Assembly: GCA_024336345.1 (NCBI GenBank)
Contig: JANFOG010000001.1
Coordinates: 4,216,001-4,280,000 of the forward strand
Length of the DNA stretch: 64,000 nt
Source of the DNA: Mariannaea sp. PMI_226
Lineage: Eukaryota > Ascomycota > Sordariomycetes > Hypocreales > Nectriaceae
Direction of reading: 5' to 3'
The notes under the pieces are model-generated. The model was not told where the DNA came from. It worked only from the letters and a program-made list of their open reading frames with translations, and ran no database searches. The position numbers and the translations under genes were made by a program. This document shows, piece after piece, positions 23,007 to 34,617 of this stretch (positions are counted from its first letter, which is position 1; the number at the start of each line of letters is the position of its first letter).

Positions 23007-26000
23007 TTTGACTGTATTGATATTGAAAATTCCGCGGTTGGTTGTTGTCCCTGTAAGTGCTTTCAAAGCTAGCAGCGTATATCTGGCGCGCAAGGGTGTT
23101 TATTTTTCTCAACGTAGAGCCGAGTAAAATTGGTTCAATGACGAGGAAATCTCAAATGGGACAATCCTTGAAATCAGTTAAGAACAGATCGCGGATAGTT
23201 GTTCGAAGTCGTTGCGAGCCGGTGGCGCAAGGCTGTGGACAATTTGTGTGTTTTGGCGTGTGTAAGCCGAAGTGTGAATGAGTGAAAGGCGAAGGATATT
23301 CGATATCCGTAACAGTGAGATGCGAATAGCAAATGCTATGTAATGTGCGAAGCAGACGAAATGTACGAAGCAGTAGACTTTGCCAACGAAGTCTTTTGGA
23401 GTGCAAAATTGAAACGTGAGGTGCAAAGAGGATCTCAAGAAGAGGGTATCAGTGGGAGAGGGGGGAAGGGATGCATGAAGTACCTCCTTGAGGGAGGACG
23501 GCGCTGCGCATCAGGGCAACATATGCCAGGCACACCAATGAAATCAAAGCAGACCTTTCTGTTCTCAGCCCAGCTTCCGGGACAAGATTTTAATGGGTGA
23601 CAACCAGAAACCAGCCGAGATCGACCAAGGCTCCCCAAAAGGGTTCAGCGTTCAAGGGTGGGTGTGGCGCCGGCCCCAAACTGCCACCAGGGACCCAAAA
23701 GGTGGACCAACGACCGCACGATGACATACAGAGAGGGCTCAAGCCAGGAACTCGAGAGGAGGGGGAGGGGGAAGAGAACGGACCAGGTGGGAAACATGTC
23801 GTAGCTGTGACTTGGAATGTGCCCACCACCTCAAGCGTGTTTCGAGTACTGGTAACCTGGCAACGAGGGAGGCGAGCTTCAGCTGCTATGCAGAGAACGC
23901 GCTTCTAACGGCCAACGACGAGAGCCGTCGCGCGGAAATTACACACACTCCCAACTTCAGGCATGCTCCCGGCCCCAGCTCGGCGCGTGCCCGCCTATCG
24001 GCCTGAAGCCCAGTCGCTCTGTCTGAAGCTGTTCCAGGGTCTGGGGCAGAAGGATGAACGGGCCATCCTCTCTGGCAATGAGACGTTGGGGGAAGCTTCC
24101 CTGAAGAGCATCAGGTTGTGCCTTGTCATTTAATTAACCCTAGGATGTGACCTATTTTCTTGTTTGGGTTCCTAGTGGTTTCTTTGGTGTGTCAGTTGCA
24201 TCGTCGGCGGCAAAACGACAGTGAGCGCATGAGGAAAGGTTTGTCTAATTTCCAACTCTGACATCTAGACCTAGATCATAGACAGGTTGCTATCAAGTCG
24301 CGAGTCAATGCCATCTACGGTCTGTAGATACTTGATACACTGAACTCCCTCCGAATAGAATACATTAGAGTGGCGAGGAGGAGGGGGGGCAGCGAGTCTG
24401 CGAGAGGGGTTGAGGGGCTGGGATCGAGGGCATTCATTCCACTCTTGCCCAAGGGAGATGATAACCACTTTCACGACAGCAACAACTTACCAGCTTCCAC
24501 CGCTCGTGAGATCAACCCCTGAAAGCTGAGTAAAACTTTACAATGAAGGAAAGGGAAAGATCGGCTTGCATCCTTCGGTCCATGTCAAGTCGGTCAACGC
24601 GTCGCGCAAACTCGCCCGCATCACAGCCTTGTCCGCGCCATTGAGACGAGGGGTTCTCATCAACCAAGATGGTCGAAAAAGCTCGTCACTGGAACAGCCA
24701 CCTCCACTTTGTGGCTTGCACTACGATTAATTGGCCTGATCGATTCTTCACAAATGGCAGGTAGTACACAGTAATTACATTGTGGTCGGCGCTAATTCTG
24801 TTAATTAAGTCGACATCATTCAACACAAAGAGCACATGGCTCATTAGTTTTCGTTTTGGTGTGGTTCATATGCAAACACTCACAATACTATGGCCCCTGC
24901 TAAGATTTGCATAATTTCTTTACTCGGATGTGATTGGCTACGGATTGACCCCAAGGTCTCTCCCGTCCTTCTTAGCCTGCTCCATCTTGGGCGCGTTCCT
25001 GGCTTGACCTCCATTCGCTTCCTTCGGCGCCCCAGCATGTTGTAGCTCTTCTTTTTTTTTTCGCTTTTCCCACTTGCCACTTCACTTCCCTTGCGAAATT
25101 TCCCCTGACACTTTGCCTGATGGGGAACTGGTGGTTGACCTGAGGCGGATCCAACTAGTTAATGAGTCTTCACTACTATGTAATAGCTGCCAACTTTGTT
25201 TTCCCACCTTGATTTCTCATGGCTCCGCACTCACCAAAGCACACTGAAGTGCAAACAGTTGCCTTGCCGATCGAAGAGCAGACTCGTCCCACACAAGCCG
25301 CACTATTTCTGCATAATTTTAAGAGTAAAATGAGCTCCAGATTGGCGAAACCGACCGAACCATTCTTCGGTGTTCTCTATGCTCTTAGGCTCTACCAAGG
25401 ATCGTGTCCGTCGAATCCAGTTGCCATCTCATTTCATATGTCTCGTGGTTGATGTGTGCACGTGTTGATTGAGAAGCAAAGGATGTGTATGTGGCCTATC
25501 AACTCATTTTTTTTTCATGGTTGTCTGAGCGAAAAGCCCTGCGGTATTTTCCGAAAAATCAACCATCATCTTCCTTTTTCTTCTAAATGTGGCACAACAG
25601 GCCTGACACTCAGAGCTGAAACATGGCGACAACCGCCTACAGTAAGGTATCCTGGTCTTTTCTCTCCACTGGGCGATCCTGGTGGATACTGAGCACTTCA
25701 GCCCAACCGACCCCAGAACCCCCCTGGTCTAGGGACTTCATCCCTCCAGCTCTTGAGGGAAGGCAGTGAAACCAGGTTTGAGGGGACAATGAGCGGGCGA
25801 GGCCACGACTTCCATCAGGTAGGCTCCAGTATTTTGGGTGAGTGGCTGTGAGAACTGGCTCCAGCCCGTCAGCACTGATCGGTTACCCGCGCCCAACATG
25901 CTGTTTCGCCTCACGTGGCCGCACCTGTATGTAGTGACAGTGTCTGCGTCCGTGAGTCCCCAGTGTGTTGATTATTTGTTCGGTCTCTGGTCAAGCGAAC

Positions 26001-27562
26001 GTCCTGTGGGAGTTTGTAATCAGATAATAGTGCATTTTTTTGTTCAGCTCCCTAATAACTCACCCTTCCGCCGGACCACGTCTTTGCCTCTCCCCCATCC
26101 ATCCAATGGTTAGTTCCTCACCCAGACTAAAGCTCTTGTGCATTTTATCGGGTGCTGTAAGCATGTGTCTTCCCTCTGGTAGGTATTACACAGCTCACCA
26201 GTATGCCATTCCCGGTTTTCTCGCTTGAATGGGTTGTTTGTTGTGAGGCAATACTGACAATGTGCCTGTGTTGCCCAACCTGTGGGTGAATGATAAAAAA
26301 GCATGCGTCATCCAGCTTTCTCCGAGTCGCTCACCGGGGCTCAGACGTGGCCAAGTCTCGTGAGGCCAACACATAGTCTTGCACTACAGTAACACATTGT
26401 TTTACAGTGTTGTCGCATGTACGGATCATTGGTGCAGCGACTCTCCATCTTCATCCAATGCAGCATTGTGCGCCTGACTCCATCGTGCCCAGCGTCCACG
26501 CCGGTGTTATTTTCGTGTCTGCCTCGTGCGCCTAATGTAAATATTGTGCCGTAATACGAAAGTGCTATTTGTGCTTTGGCCGTCTCTCTGGGCGCCCAGC
26601 GTTTTGCTCAGCCCTGTTTCTGGGCACATCGACACCGTCAAGCGAGCTGACGTCAAGGATTCTCTACCCCCTCTGCCCTCTTTTCACCGGTCAACTTTTA
26701 ATCGCACAGAGTCACGAAACAAGGCGGCATGATATTGTGGTTGGCGTGTCTCTTGTTACGCCCGAAAGAAGTCTGCATGCACAGTGACAACGCATCACCT
26801 CTGAGGTTCCACGAAGAAAGTATTCGGCACGAATAGTTCTGGTCGCCTCGTCCAACGCTCAAAATTCGTCATGTTTTGCCCCTTCAGCGCCAGCCGGTGA
26901 GAAGAGTTGGTAGCCATTCATTTATTCCGAGGCTGTGTAGAGTTGCTACTAGGTTGGCAGGTGACCACACACACGACTGATCTCGCTCACCGAAAGCCCG
27001 GGATAATCAAGTCCATTCCAGAGGAGCCACGTTGCTCACCCCCCTTGCGTGGCTCCTCGTTACCTCTCTGGTTGTGTCCTTGGCCAAGCGTCTTGCTGGG
27101 CATGCATGCTTGAGCCGCAAGCTTCCAGTTCCGATATCGCTACCCTACAACAAGCGAGACTCTGGTTCTGACTCTAAGAAACTGGCCCTTGGAGTCCCAG
27201 GAAATGGCTTTGGAGCGAGAGCGTCTGTATTTTTTTTTTATTTATGGCTCATTGTTTTGGTGTGTAAGAGAGGGTTTATTTAATTGGATATTGTAAACCG
27301 TTCTGTTCTTGTTACGGCGCTGTTTACTTGGGACACGGATTTACTTGATAGTAGGGACATTTGCTAGGATATCAAGCCATACCAGCTGACCTCAATTGTA
27401 GCATCTAACCTAAGTGTTGAAGATTGTAGGTGCTCTCTAGACTGTCCTAGATAATGTATCCTCTGCCTTGCCTTTCCAAATTCGAGCAATTTTGCCAAAA
27501 TAAACAATAGCTAACACCAGAACATATAACGCCTTTCCATAACGATATAGATAAACCGCTTG

Positions 27563-27581
27563 AAAAAAAAAAAAAAAAAAA
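27563..27581 (+). repeat. poly(A) tract, 19 nt
   Basis: Uninterrupted run of 19 A preceded by GCTTG. A second run of the same length lies 119 bp downstream, preceded by CCTTG. Confidence 0.95.
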
Positions 27582-27700
27582 CGAATGGTATGCCCATCCA
27601 CTGTCTAAAACACCAAAAGCAACCGTATTCATACAGAATTCATATGAAAATCAAGTGGGTATGTCGATCTCCGTCATTTTCGTTGGCCATCATTTCCTTG

Positions 27701-27719
27701 AAAAAAAAAAAAAAAAAAA
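27701..27719 (+). repeat. poly(A) tract, 19 nt (second)
   Basis: Uninterrupted run of 19 A preceded by CCTTG and followed by GAACAAG; partner of the tract at 27563-27581. Confidence 0.95.
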
Positions 27720-28088
27720 GAACAAGAAGAGAAAAAATCACATTAGCCACATACCATAGTTTCACTGCTTCAGGCTGTGCATTCGCATGGCTGCATAGCC
27801 GGCTGATATGAGCAGCTACTAAATGGATGGGAGGAATGATGAATGATGTCGCGCTGTTGAAACGCGTTGATGTTTTTTTTTTCGCCGAGGATCCAGCTTC
27901 TAATGTGTGTCGCTTCCCGAAACCATGTTTTATCTGTGACGTGACATGAAACATACTCGCATCGCAGATTCTGCAACTCTCAAGGATCGAAAGAGAAAAG
28001 AAGAAAGAGAATAAAAAAGAGGGCTGTTAGTGGCAAGCTGCCACTTTTAATATCATGGATAATAGGCCGTCAATCTCCTCCATCGATA

Positions 28089-29873
28089 TCATGACCAGTT
28101 CTGAAATTGCCCATTTCCCATTGAGGTGTCATTCTCGTTCCACCAGCCGGGCATATATACAAAAGCTTCGTTGAAATGAAATGATGGTTCATTCATAGTC
28201 ATGTCGAATGTATCATCAGCCGGAAAAATTTGCTCTTCATAAGACGGCTGTGATAGAATACCGCCCATTTCAGAACCAATTGCAGAGTCATAGGCGGGAT
28301 ATTTTTCTGGTTGCATAACAGCCGAAAGAGATTGATCATTCAGCGTGGTGGTATGTAATGAAGCCATATTTTCACCGAGGGTCATCTGGCATGCCTGAGG
28401 GTAGTAAGAATGGAGTTCTAGATCAAGCTCGGACATGTGCGATGGCACTGGTTGTCGGTGTATCAACGTCTGTGAGTATTGGGGCGGCTGCGTTTGGTGT
28501 TGAGCCAGTCCGATCTGGAGAGGCTGCGTGGGCTGAGTTGGGGAGAATAGATTGCCCGGGAAATCTTCCTCCCTTTTCAGATTACCACCACTCGACAAAG
28601 GAGAGAGACAAAGCGCAGGCGGTAGATGGGCATTTGATGGCCCTGATGACCCATGAGGGGCCTGGGCAATAGGTTGTGTGGGTAGTTGGGGAGTGTTCTT
28701 GGGATCAGTCGTTGTGGCTGGCCGTCGAGTTCCCTTCATGTTGCGTTTTCGTGCTCCATCCCTCGGGGCTGATGTCTCAGCAGGAGGGCGGAATTTGGGG
28801 ACCTCGGTGGAGGAGCAGAATACAGTGTATAAGATTCTCGACTTCTGGATCATCGGGAGGTCTTCTTGATATAGACAGATACTAGCCTCATGCAAATGTT
28901 GATATAGCTCCTCCTTGGTTCCTAATTCTGCGTAACAACGCAAACACAGCGAAGGGCCAGCATGTCTCTGGTCATTCAGTTGCTCTGGAGCCCAGTGCTC
29001 AACCTGAGAACATGTGCCACAGTCCGACTTCCCTTTCTTGGTCTCGTTATGGCTCTTGCATCGGGTGAGGTATCGCTGACTCTTCCGCTTTGAGTTGCAC
29101 CCCCGAATCAGCCCGTGGTCGCTTATCATGTGAGTGATGATGTGGGAGATCTCCGCTCGTTGCTTGGTACAGGATGTCCATGGCTTATGGAAGAACTTGA
29201 GAGGTTCATGGAGGTAAAAGGAGCACCACTCCATTGAGAACTCGAAGTCGCTGTCCACGAGCTTGCGAATATCTTGCGCAATGCTGAGGGCGTATACAGG
29301 AGCTTCGGCGACGGCAGGGCCCTTTTTCCTCCTCCGTGAAGTAGTGTCCTCCTCCTCATTTCCATCATACGCTCGATGCTTTGACCATGTTCTCTTGTTC
29401 TGAGCGGGAGGGAGACACTTATTGAACTGATCGATGATACCCTGCGCCTTTTTCTTTGTGACAACCTCCCACGAATTGACTCCACCTGTAGGGATTGTCG
29501 GTTCGTCCCCTATCCACAGACCAATATCAATGTTTTCTTCGGGGATGCTGTTGCCATACATAGCGAAGCCTGGGTTGAAATGTTGAGCGAATTCACTGTT
29601 CTGGTATGGGTTCGGATCGGACAGCGCGTGTAGATTATAGCTCTCGCTTGGGGAAGCCGGCTGTCCCGAGGAGGAGGGCCGGGTAGGGTTATACTCGGAG
29701 GTGAGGTTGGTGGTGCGGGAAGAGCCGGCGTAATGGCCGAGGGGAGAATGTAGATGGGACATTTCGTCAAAGCGCTTCGATGAGGAGAAGGGAAGCGAGA
29801 AGGAGGAAGTTGGACTTGGGGTCTGGGGTGCGTTTGGGTGGCGATCACGAGGTATCATAAGATGTAAGTCCAT
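28089..29873 (-). CDS. unrecognised Cys/His-containing protein, possible regulator
   Basis: Single exon, 594 aa from the ATG at 29873. The frame stays open a further 131 codons to 30266, but that stretch is Phe/Pro/homopolymer-driven and reads like 5' leader. Residues 1-130 are Pro/Ser-rich and disordered. Basic segments lie at 160-185 (RTWSKHRAYD, SRRRKKG). A conserved-looking centre spans about 195-340: WCSFYLHEPLKFFHKPW, HIITHMISDHGLIRGC, then C285-X2-C288...H293 and C310-X2-C313...H326-X-H328...C333, which could bind zinc. The rest is Gln/Pro-rich with acidic clusters near the end, as in transcription activators. I do not recognise the family. Large gene-free flanks on both sides fit a developmentally controlled regulator, which is inference. 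Confidence 0.72.
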   Translation of the reverse strand: MDLHLMIPRDRHPNAPQTPSPTSSFSLPFSSSKRFDEMSHLHSPLGHYAGSSRTTNLTSEYNPTRPSSSGQPASPSESYNLHALSDPNPYQNSEFAQHFNPGFAMYGNSIPEENIDIGLWIGDEPTIPTGGVNSWEVVTKKKAQGIIDQFNKCLPPAQNKRTWSKHRAYDGNEEEDTTSRRRKKGPAVAEAPVYALSIAQDIRKLVDSDFEFSMEWCSFYLHEPLKFFHKPWTSCTKQRAEISHIITHMISDHGLIRGCNSKRKSQRYLTRCKSHNETKKGKSDCGTCSQVEHWAPEQLNDQRHAGPSLCLRCYAELGTKEELYQHLHEASICLYQEDLPMIQKSRILYTVFCSSTEVPKFRPPAETSAPRDGARKRNMKGTRRPATTTDPKNTPQLPTQPIAQAPHGSSGPSNAHLPPALCLSPLSSGGNLKREEDFPGNLFSPTQPTQPLQIGLAQHQTQPPQYSQTLIHRQPVPSHMSELDLELHSYYPQACQMTLGENMASLHTTTLNDQSLSAVMQPEKYPAYDSAIGSEMGGILSQPSYEEQIFPADDTFDMTMNEPSFHFNEAFVYMPGWWNENDTSMGNGQFQNWS

Positions 29874-32269
29874 CCGGATGGTATGGTAGACAAGTGCGTA
29901 TATTAGGCTGAAGGGGCCACCACACACACGGTGTTCACACTGATACCGAACCGGGGGACTGTCACAAGCACGACCTTTTTTTTGGTGCTGGCGAGGAAAT
30001 AAAAAAGTGAGAAGAGGAAGAGAGGAGGGAGGAGTGGGAAGAAGGTAGTTGTGTCCGAAGACTTGGGGGCTGTGTGATAACACGTCAAAAAAAAAAAAGT
30101 GAGGTAAAGTGCAGTCAGGTGCAGCAAGGTGCGATGAAGTGAAAATGTGAGCGTCGTTGAGCGGGAAATGATGCTTCAAGGCGAGGTACGGTAGGCAAAC
30201 GGACTGCTTCGTTTTCGGCGTGCGGGAGAAGAGAGAACAAGACGAGGCGAGGCTTTGATGAGGCAAGCAGAGACATGGTTTTGTTCTGCCTTTTGAGAAA
30301 TCTACCCAGCTTCTTGGTCAGGCTTAAGGCGCGGTATGTATTGATTCCCAATATGACGGCTAGTGCTTCTTCTGTGTCTACTCCCCTCTATAAGCGTCAG
30401 GATTGGTGTTGAATCGGTCCATGGGCTTGAAAGTAGAGGCTGCATGGTATTTTCAAGGCCCCCCCCCGCACCCTGTAAATACGCCAATCACTCGGCCTTG
30501 CAGTGCAGCATATCTTCCTGCGGGCGAGCAGGTGACGGCTTGCTTCTTGGTGCGCAAGCTTGATCGTCGGCAGCGGAGGTGCGTATTTTGACAGGGTGTT
30601 CCTAGCGATGTGGAAGCCCAACTGTAATAGCGAGCTTCCAAGCTGGTAACGGTACCTAAGGTAAGTTCAGGTAAGGCAGCTCGTAGGTGAGTGGTCATCA
30701 CCAGCAACTCTAGACTCGGAGCGACACAGATCAACTTCCGCTTGGGGGGCCAGTTTTGGGAGCGATACTAGGCGCAGCAGCCTGTCCCACACTGGAAGCT
30801 TCTGTTCAGCCCTTCCAGTCATTTATAACCTCCTATCGCCGTGATGAGACCCATGTCGACTTTTGATCGGGCAGGGCCACGTCAGAGTCCCAACATGGAG
30901 AAGATTATTCCGGCAGCCTTTGGAGGCCCAACATGCCTTCACCAACAGCGCCTGAAATGTCAATGTACTGTTAGAAGAGCCTCAACAGCACCACTCACCG
31001 CTTGCCTCTGTTTCAGCTTTTTGCCTTTCCCTCCCTCCCGTCCCACTCTCTCTCACCTCCCTTCATTTTACCCCTATTTTGCTCGTCCAGTGCGGTGCGG
31101 TCGAGGCTGTTCGCTTCCATCACCAAATCAAAAGTTGGGCGGCGCCATCTAGGCTGGGAGAGGGGCACGGCGGACGGCTCGCCTCGCAATACTTTGAGTG
31201 GGAGGCTTAGCCTCACTGATCCTCGGTCCCGTAAAATACCGAGCGCATTTCCAGTGCGAACCATTTGCGAACCACGGATTCCCTGGGGAGGGGCTCTCGC
31301 CCTCCTTTCTCCAAATCCTGCCAATCTCGATGGTTTATTGTGTACTGCAAATGACAGCGCGAGGACAGAAATGCGCCATAGCGCCGGTCCTAGCCTTTTC
31401 CCGAATGGAGGGTGTAACCCTTCAGCGGGCCTCGTGACATCTCTGGATGCTGCCGTAGACTGCTCTGCAATGGGCACGTAGCAGAATCGCGAGTGCTCCA
31501 GGCATATGACTTCATTGGTGCTTTCGGTTGGCGGATTTGTTTGCCGGGTTTTGGTGCCACATTTGTTTGTGATGGCCAATGGACTCTTCTACTTGGTCGC
31601 GTGTCGCTCATCACGATCCTCGATATCCATTGGGCCGGACGAGGCATAGATTGGCAGATGGCCGATGATTAGAGAATGCTTCATTGGAATCGAAATGTTA
31701 TGAATGTGGGTGAGTGGCCTCCAAAGTCAAAGATGTTGCGGCGCGGGCTCTTTATGAGTTTGGGTGGTGGCAAGAAAGCTGGTGGACCCAACAATTGTGG
31801 TAGGAACTTCGGCGACTTTGGCGCCCCAAACATCCCGTATATTACGGAGGCGACTTGTAGTAGGGTTGAATCGTGCACGGCACTTAGAACCATGATACGA
31901 GCAGTTGAAAGAAATCCAGTTCTGGTAATGAACGACGATATTTACCGGGGGGGAATTAGAAACAACATCAAGACGTTGGGTGTTTCTGTTATCGTAAGCG
32001 CCGCGAATCCTTGGCCCAAGGTGATAGTGATTGATATAGCAGTTGGCTGTCGTCTTGCAAACTGACTGGCTCGGTTGGCTCGGACCCCAACTGGTTGATT
32101 TCAACCTCAAATCCTTGCCAAGATTCTGATCTTCTGTAGAATATTCCACTCCAGGAAGAAAATATTATAACTCTCCCTGACATTTGGTTCGACTGTCTCT
32201 CGTTGTCCAAGTCGCCTGTGCTGTAGGGTACAATATTTGAGACGGATCAGGGCGGATTTGGGTGGATAA
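29874..32269. other. leader and promoter of the 594-aa gene plus intergenic DNA
   Basis: 29.87-30.3 kb is probably 5' leader of the minus-strand gene (homopolymer T/A runs, purine-rich). At 31.0-31.6 kb long frames exist on both strands (31002-31481 plus, 31013-31579 minus) but neither has a domain and they mask each other, so neither is called. 31727-32149 minus is open for 140 codons without recognisable features. Confidence 0.4.
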
Positions 32270-32851
32270 TTATCTCGGTGACCCAAAGAGATACGAAGGA
32301 TGGCCAAGGAATCCTGAAAAGCCGTCCGATGCAGCATCTGGTCCAAACTCCACCGTCTTCTCCCGGTCGAGAACCTGGTAGCTATATTACAACCATTAGA
32401 TTGTTGACACATACATATTGGGAGAAGCACCTACTCTTGCGTGATGATAGGCTCTAGAGTTGCTGAAGGAAGAGAATGAGAGAATGCTCTAGAAAGGTGA
32501 ATCGAGGTGGCAATTTTGCCGGGAGATTGAGACTTGATGCAAATTTCTGGCCACTCAATGCCAAAAAATAGTTCATATTCTCTCAACTCACATTCACTTG
32601 GGACGAGACCTTCCTTTATCAGATGTGGATATATGTTCGCGACAATCCTATGGTGCCAGGCACCAGCCTCCAATCCAGTGTCAGCCCAACCATACCAGAC
32701 TAGAGATGCAAGAGGTAGGCAGGAGGCAGCGATTGATGTAATGGTGGTGGCATCGTAACCGTGTGATTTATTATAATTGAAGGGTGCTCAAAGTGACCTA
32801 TCGAATGAGCTAAGTAGAAAGTGGCTATGTCCAAAAGGCTTCATACTAACC
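32270..32851 (-). CDS. possible unrecognised small spliced gene (3' part)
   Basis: Tentative. Two exons fit well: 32435..32699 and 32270..32381, joined by a canonical 53-nt GTAGGT...TATAG intron with a CTAAT branch-like site. They keep one frame across the joint and encode about 125 residues starting VWYGWADTGLEAGAWHHR and ending GHPSYLFGSPR then TAA. A strong pyrimidine tract and CTCTAG acceptor precede 32699. A GTTAGT donor at 32850 would add an upstream exon reading ATFILNRR in the right phase (151-nt intron). The true start was not found; the upstream exon structure is unclear. The residues look protein-like but match nothing I know. It could be a gene, a decayed gene, or chance. Confidence 0.33.
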
Positions 32852-34617
32852 TCTTCGGTTCAGAATGAACGTAGCTCCGGGGGATACAACGGCTTACAGA
32901 CCTAGGACTTAAAATATATTGCTTGTTGGGCCTCCTATTAAATTGAACTTCAATGGCATAGCTAATTGTTCTCGCCCTCGTCTCTTTGCCCATCATTGCC
33001 TAGACGACGTTTGGGGACCTGATATTAGCCTCTGGAGATGATAATGCAGATGTCAATGAGGGTCACGTTCCAAAGTAAATCCTGCTATTTGAACTATACG
33101 ACACTTGAATGGACCTGGAATTGAAGCGAGCTACCTGTCTGCAAGTTTGCTTTCCGTCCTGCGACGAATCGTTACGTGTCAAAGGGACACTCCTGCTCCC
33201 CTGCTTCATAAATTTGGATCCAAAAACTTTGCAAAGAGCTGGATCAAATATGTGTAGGCCATAGTAGTTTCTTTATGGGCAAATAACCATTCAAACAGTT
33301 TAAAACAACGCTTGTCTCTTTCTGCGTTCGGCTCAACAATCCCAAGGTCCTTGTTTTCGAGGGACCTTCCACATTATGATATCAAGCGACTGAGCAGTAA
33401 ACAAAAGGCTGCTAGCAATAAATTGAGAACTTAGCTAACTAGCCAGCCCAATATGTTGAGCTGGATACTACTCAGATGTGAGATTGCTGACCTGGTCCAA
33501 AGTAACACGAAGGCTTTGTAGGTCGAGGACGACCCATCTTTTAATGGCGCTTTGAGAATCTAATAAAAGGGAAAAAATATATTCCTGTGAGCTGCTGGGA
33601 TGTAAAATTCCATGTCAAGTACAAGAAATTGATGGGCTGATAAATGAAAGGTGAGCACACCTACGTTTGAACTCGGCCCTTTGGCACCACAATATGAACG
33701 ATGTCCATGCCCTGGACAACGACTACCCGTGATTCTTAACCGTCAGATTGATCAGTGTTATTCCCAGATGGATTAATCTACGTAATAAGCTCTTGCACTA
33801 TCCTTGAGCGTGTAGGTATACTTTGCGCATTGAGCCTTGGTCATAAAAGGATACACACGCAACCGTGGGTGTTACTTTGCCCACCATGTATTTATTCATG
33901 TATATTTGTATCAAGCCACTATTTGACTACCAGGTTAATTGAGAACAGATTAATTGAGAACTGTCATTGAATCACCGACGGGATTAAGAAAACCCATAAC
34001 ATGCCTACTTGAACGCCAACACCGAAGGTGAGTGGGCAGGTGAGGTCCGAGATGAGGAGGCGTCTTTGGTCTGATACTGTGCACAAGCCACTGACATTTA
34101 CGCATTTCAAAGATCCTGGGCTTCGGCTTGGTTGAACTGGATACTTGAAGTTCCCGGTCTCCGTGGTACTCTAACTAGCCAAGTATCGGCAATTATTACT
34201 TCTCTTATAATAAAAATACCAGTCCATGAAAAAGAAAACTATGAGACCTGGCCTCAAAATTCGCAACAATTATTACCGAGTGAAGTGTTCTGACCGTCAA
34301 GTTTTCAAAATACCTAATAACCCGGACACGTCTTGGCGTCAAATAGCGGGCTGGTTAGTGCCATACGGCCCCGGATTTACTAAACGGAGTACCTAATAAC
34401 GCCTACGGATTAGGTGCCTCAAATTTATGAATTAGGCTCTCCCCCACACTGATCACGCTTGACATTCTCCACCGCTGCATCGTGCAATCCCATCCCCCCA
34501 GCTTTTCAGAGTCAGCGTCTCTCTCTGGACGAAATGTGATAAGTCTCAATTACCGTCCCTTTACTTCGTTACTTTATCGGTGTGAGATTCTGGAAGGAAA
34601 GGCCCGCTGCCTCAACT
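32852..34617. other. intergenic region upstream of the Zn2Cys6 regulator
   Basis: AT-rich in parts. Contains short direct repeats such as TTAATTGAGAAC (twice near 33,935-33,965) and CCTAATAAC (near 34,313 and 34,392), and ACGGAGTAC at 34384-34392. Further exons of the tentative gene at 32.3 kb could lie at 32.85-33.05 kb. Otherwise nothing recognised. Confidence 0.4.

Larger units (their letters stand above)
23007..28088. other. 5.1-kb gene-poor region
   Basis: No coding frame longer than about 100 residues with recognisable features. Short frames (23597-23908, 25219-25452, 25838-26113 and others) have no start or splice context I can defend. The part near 23.4-24.1 kb is purine-rich, and 27.5-27.7 kb carries two 19-A tracts. 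The 28.0-kb end is the 3' flank of the 594-aa protein gene. A noncoding transcript cannot be excluded. Confidence 0.45.

Noticed and set aside
29874..30266. 131-residue N-terminal extension of the 594-aa protein
   Set aside because: Composition follows homopolymer and pyrimidine runs (FFFF, PTPPSSLPLL) and lacks conserved-looking blocks; the ATG at 29873 is a better start. Not excluded.
31002..31579. Long open frames on both strands (159 and 188 codons) at 31.0-31.6 kb
   Set aside because: They overlap on opposite strands in GC-richer DNA, show no domain, signal or splice context, and neither reads like a constrained protein.
31727..32149. 140-codon minus-strand frame
   Set aside because: Open but without motifs; its upstream part overlaps the 3' flank of the tentative gene at 32.3 kb in another frame.
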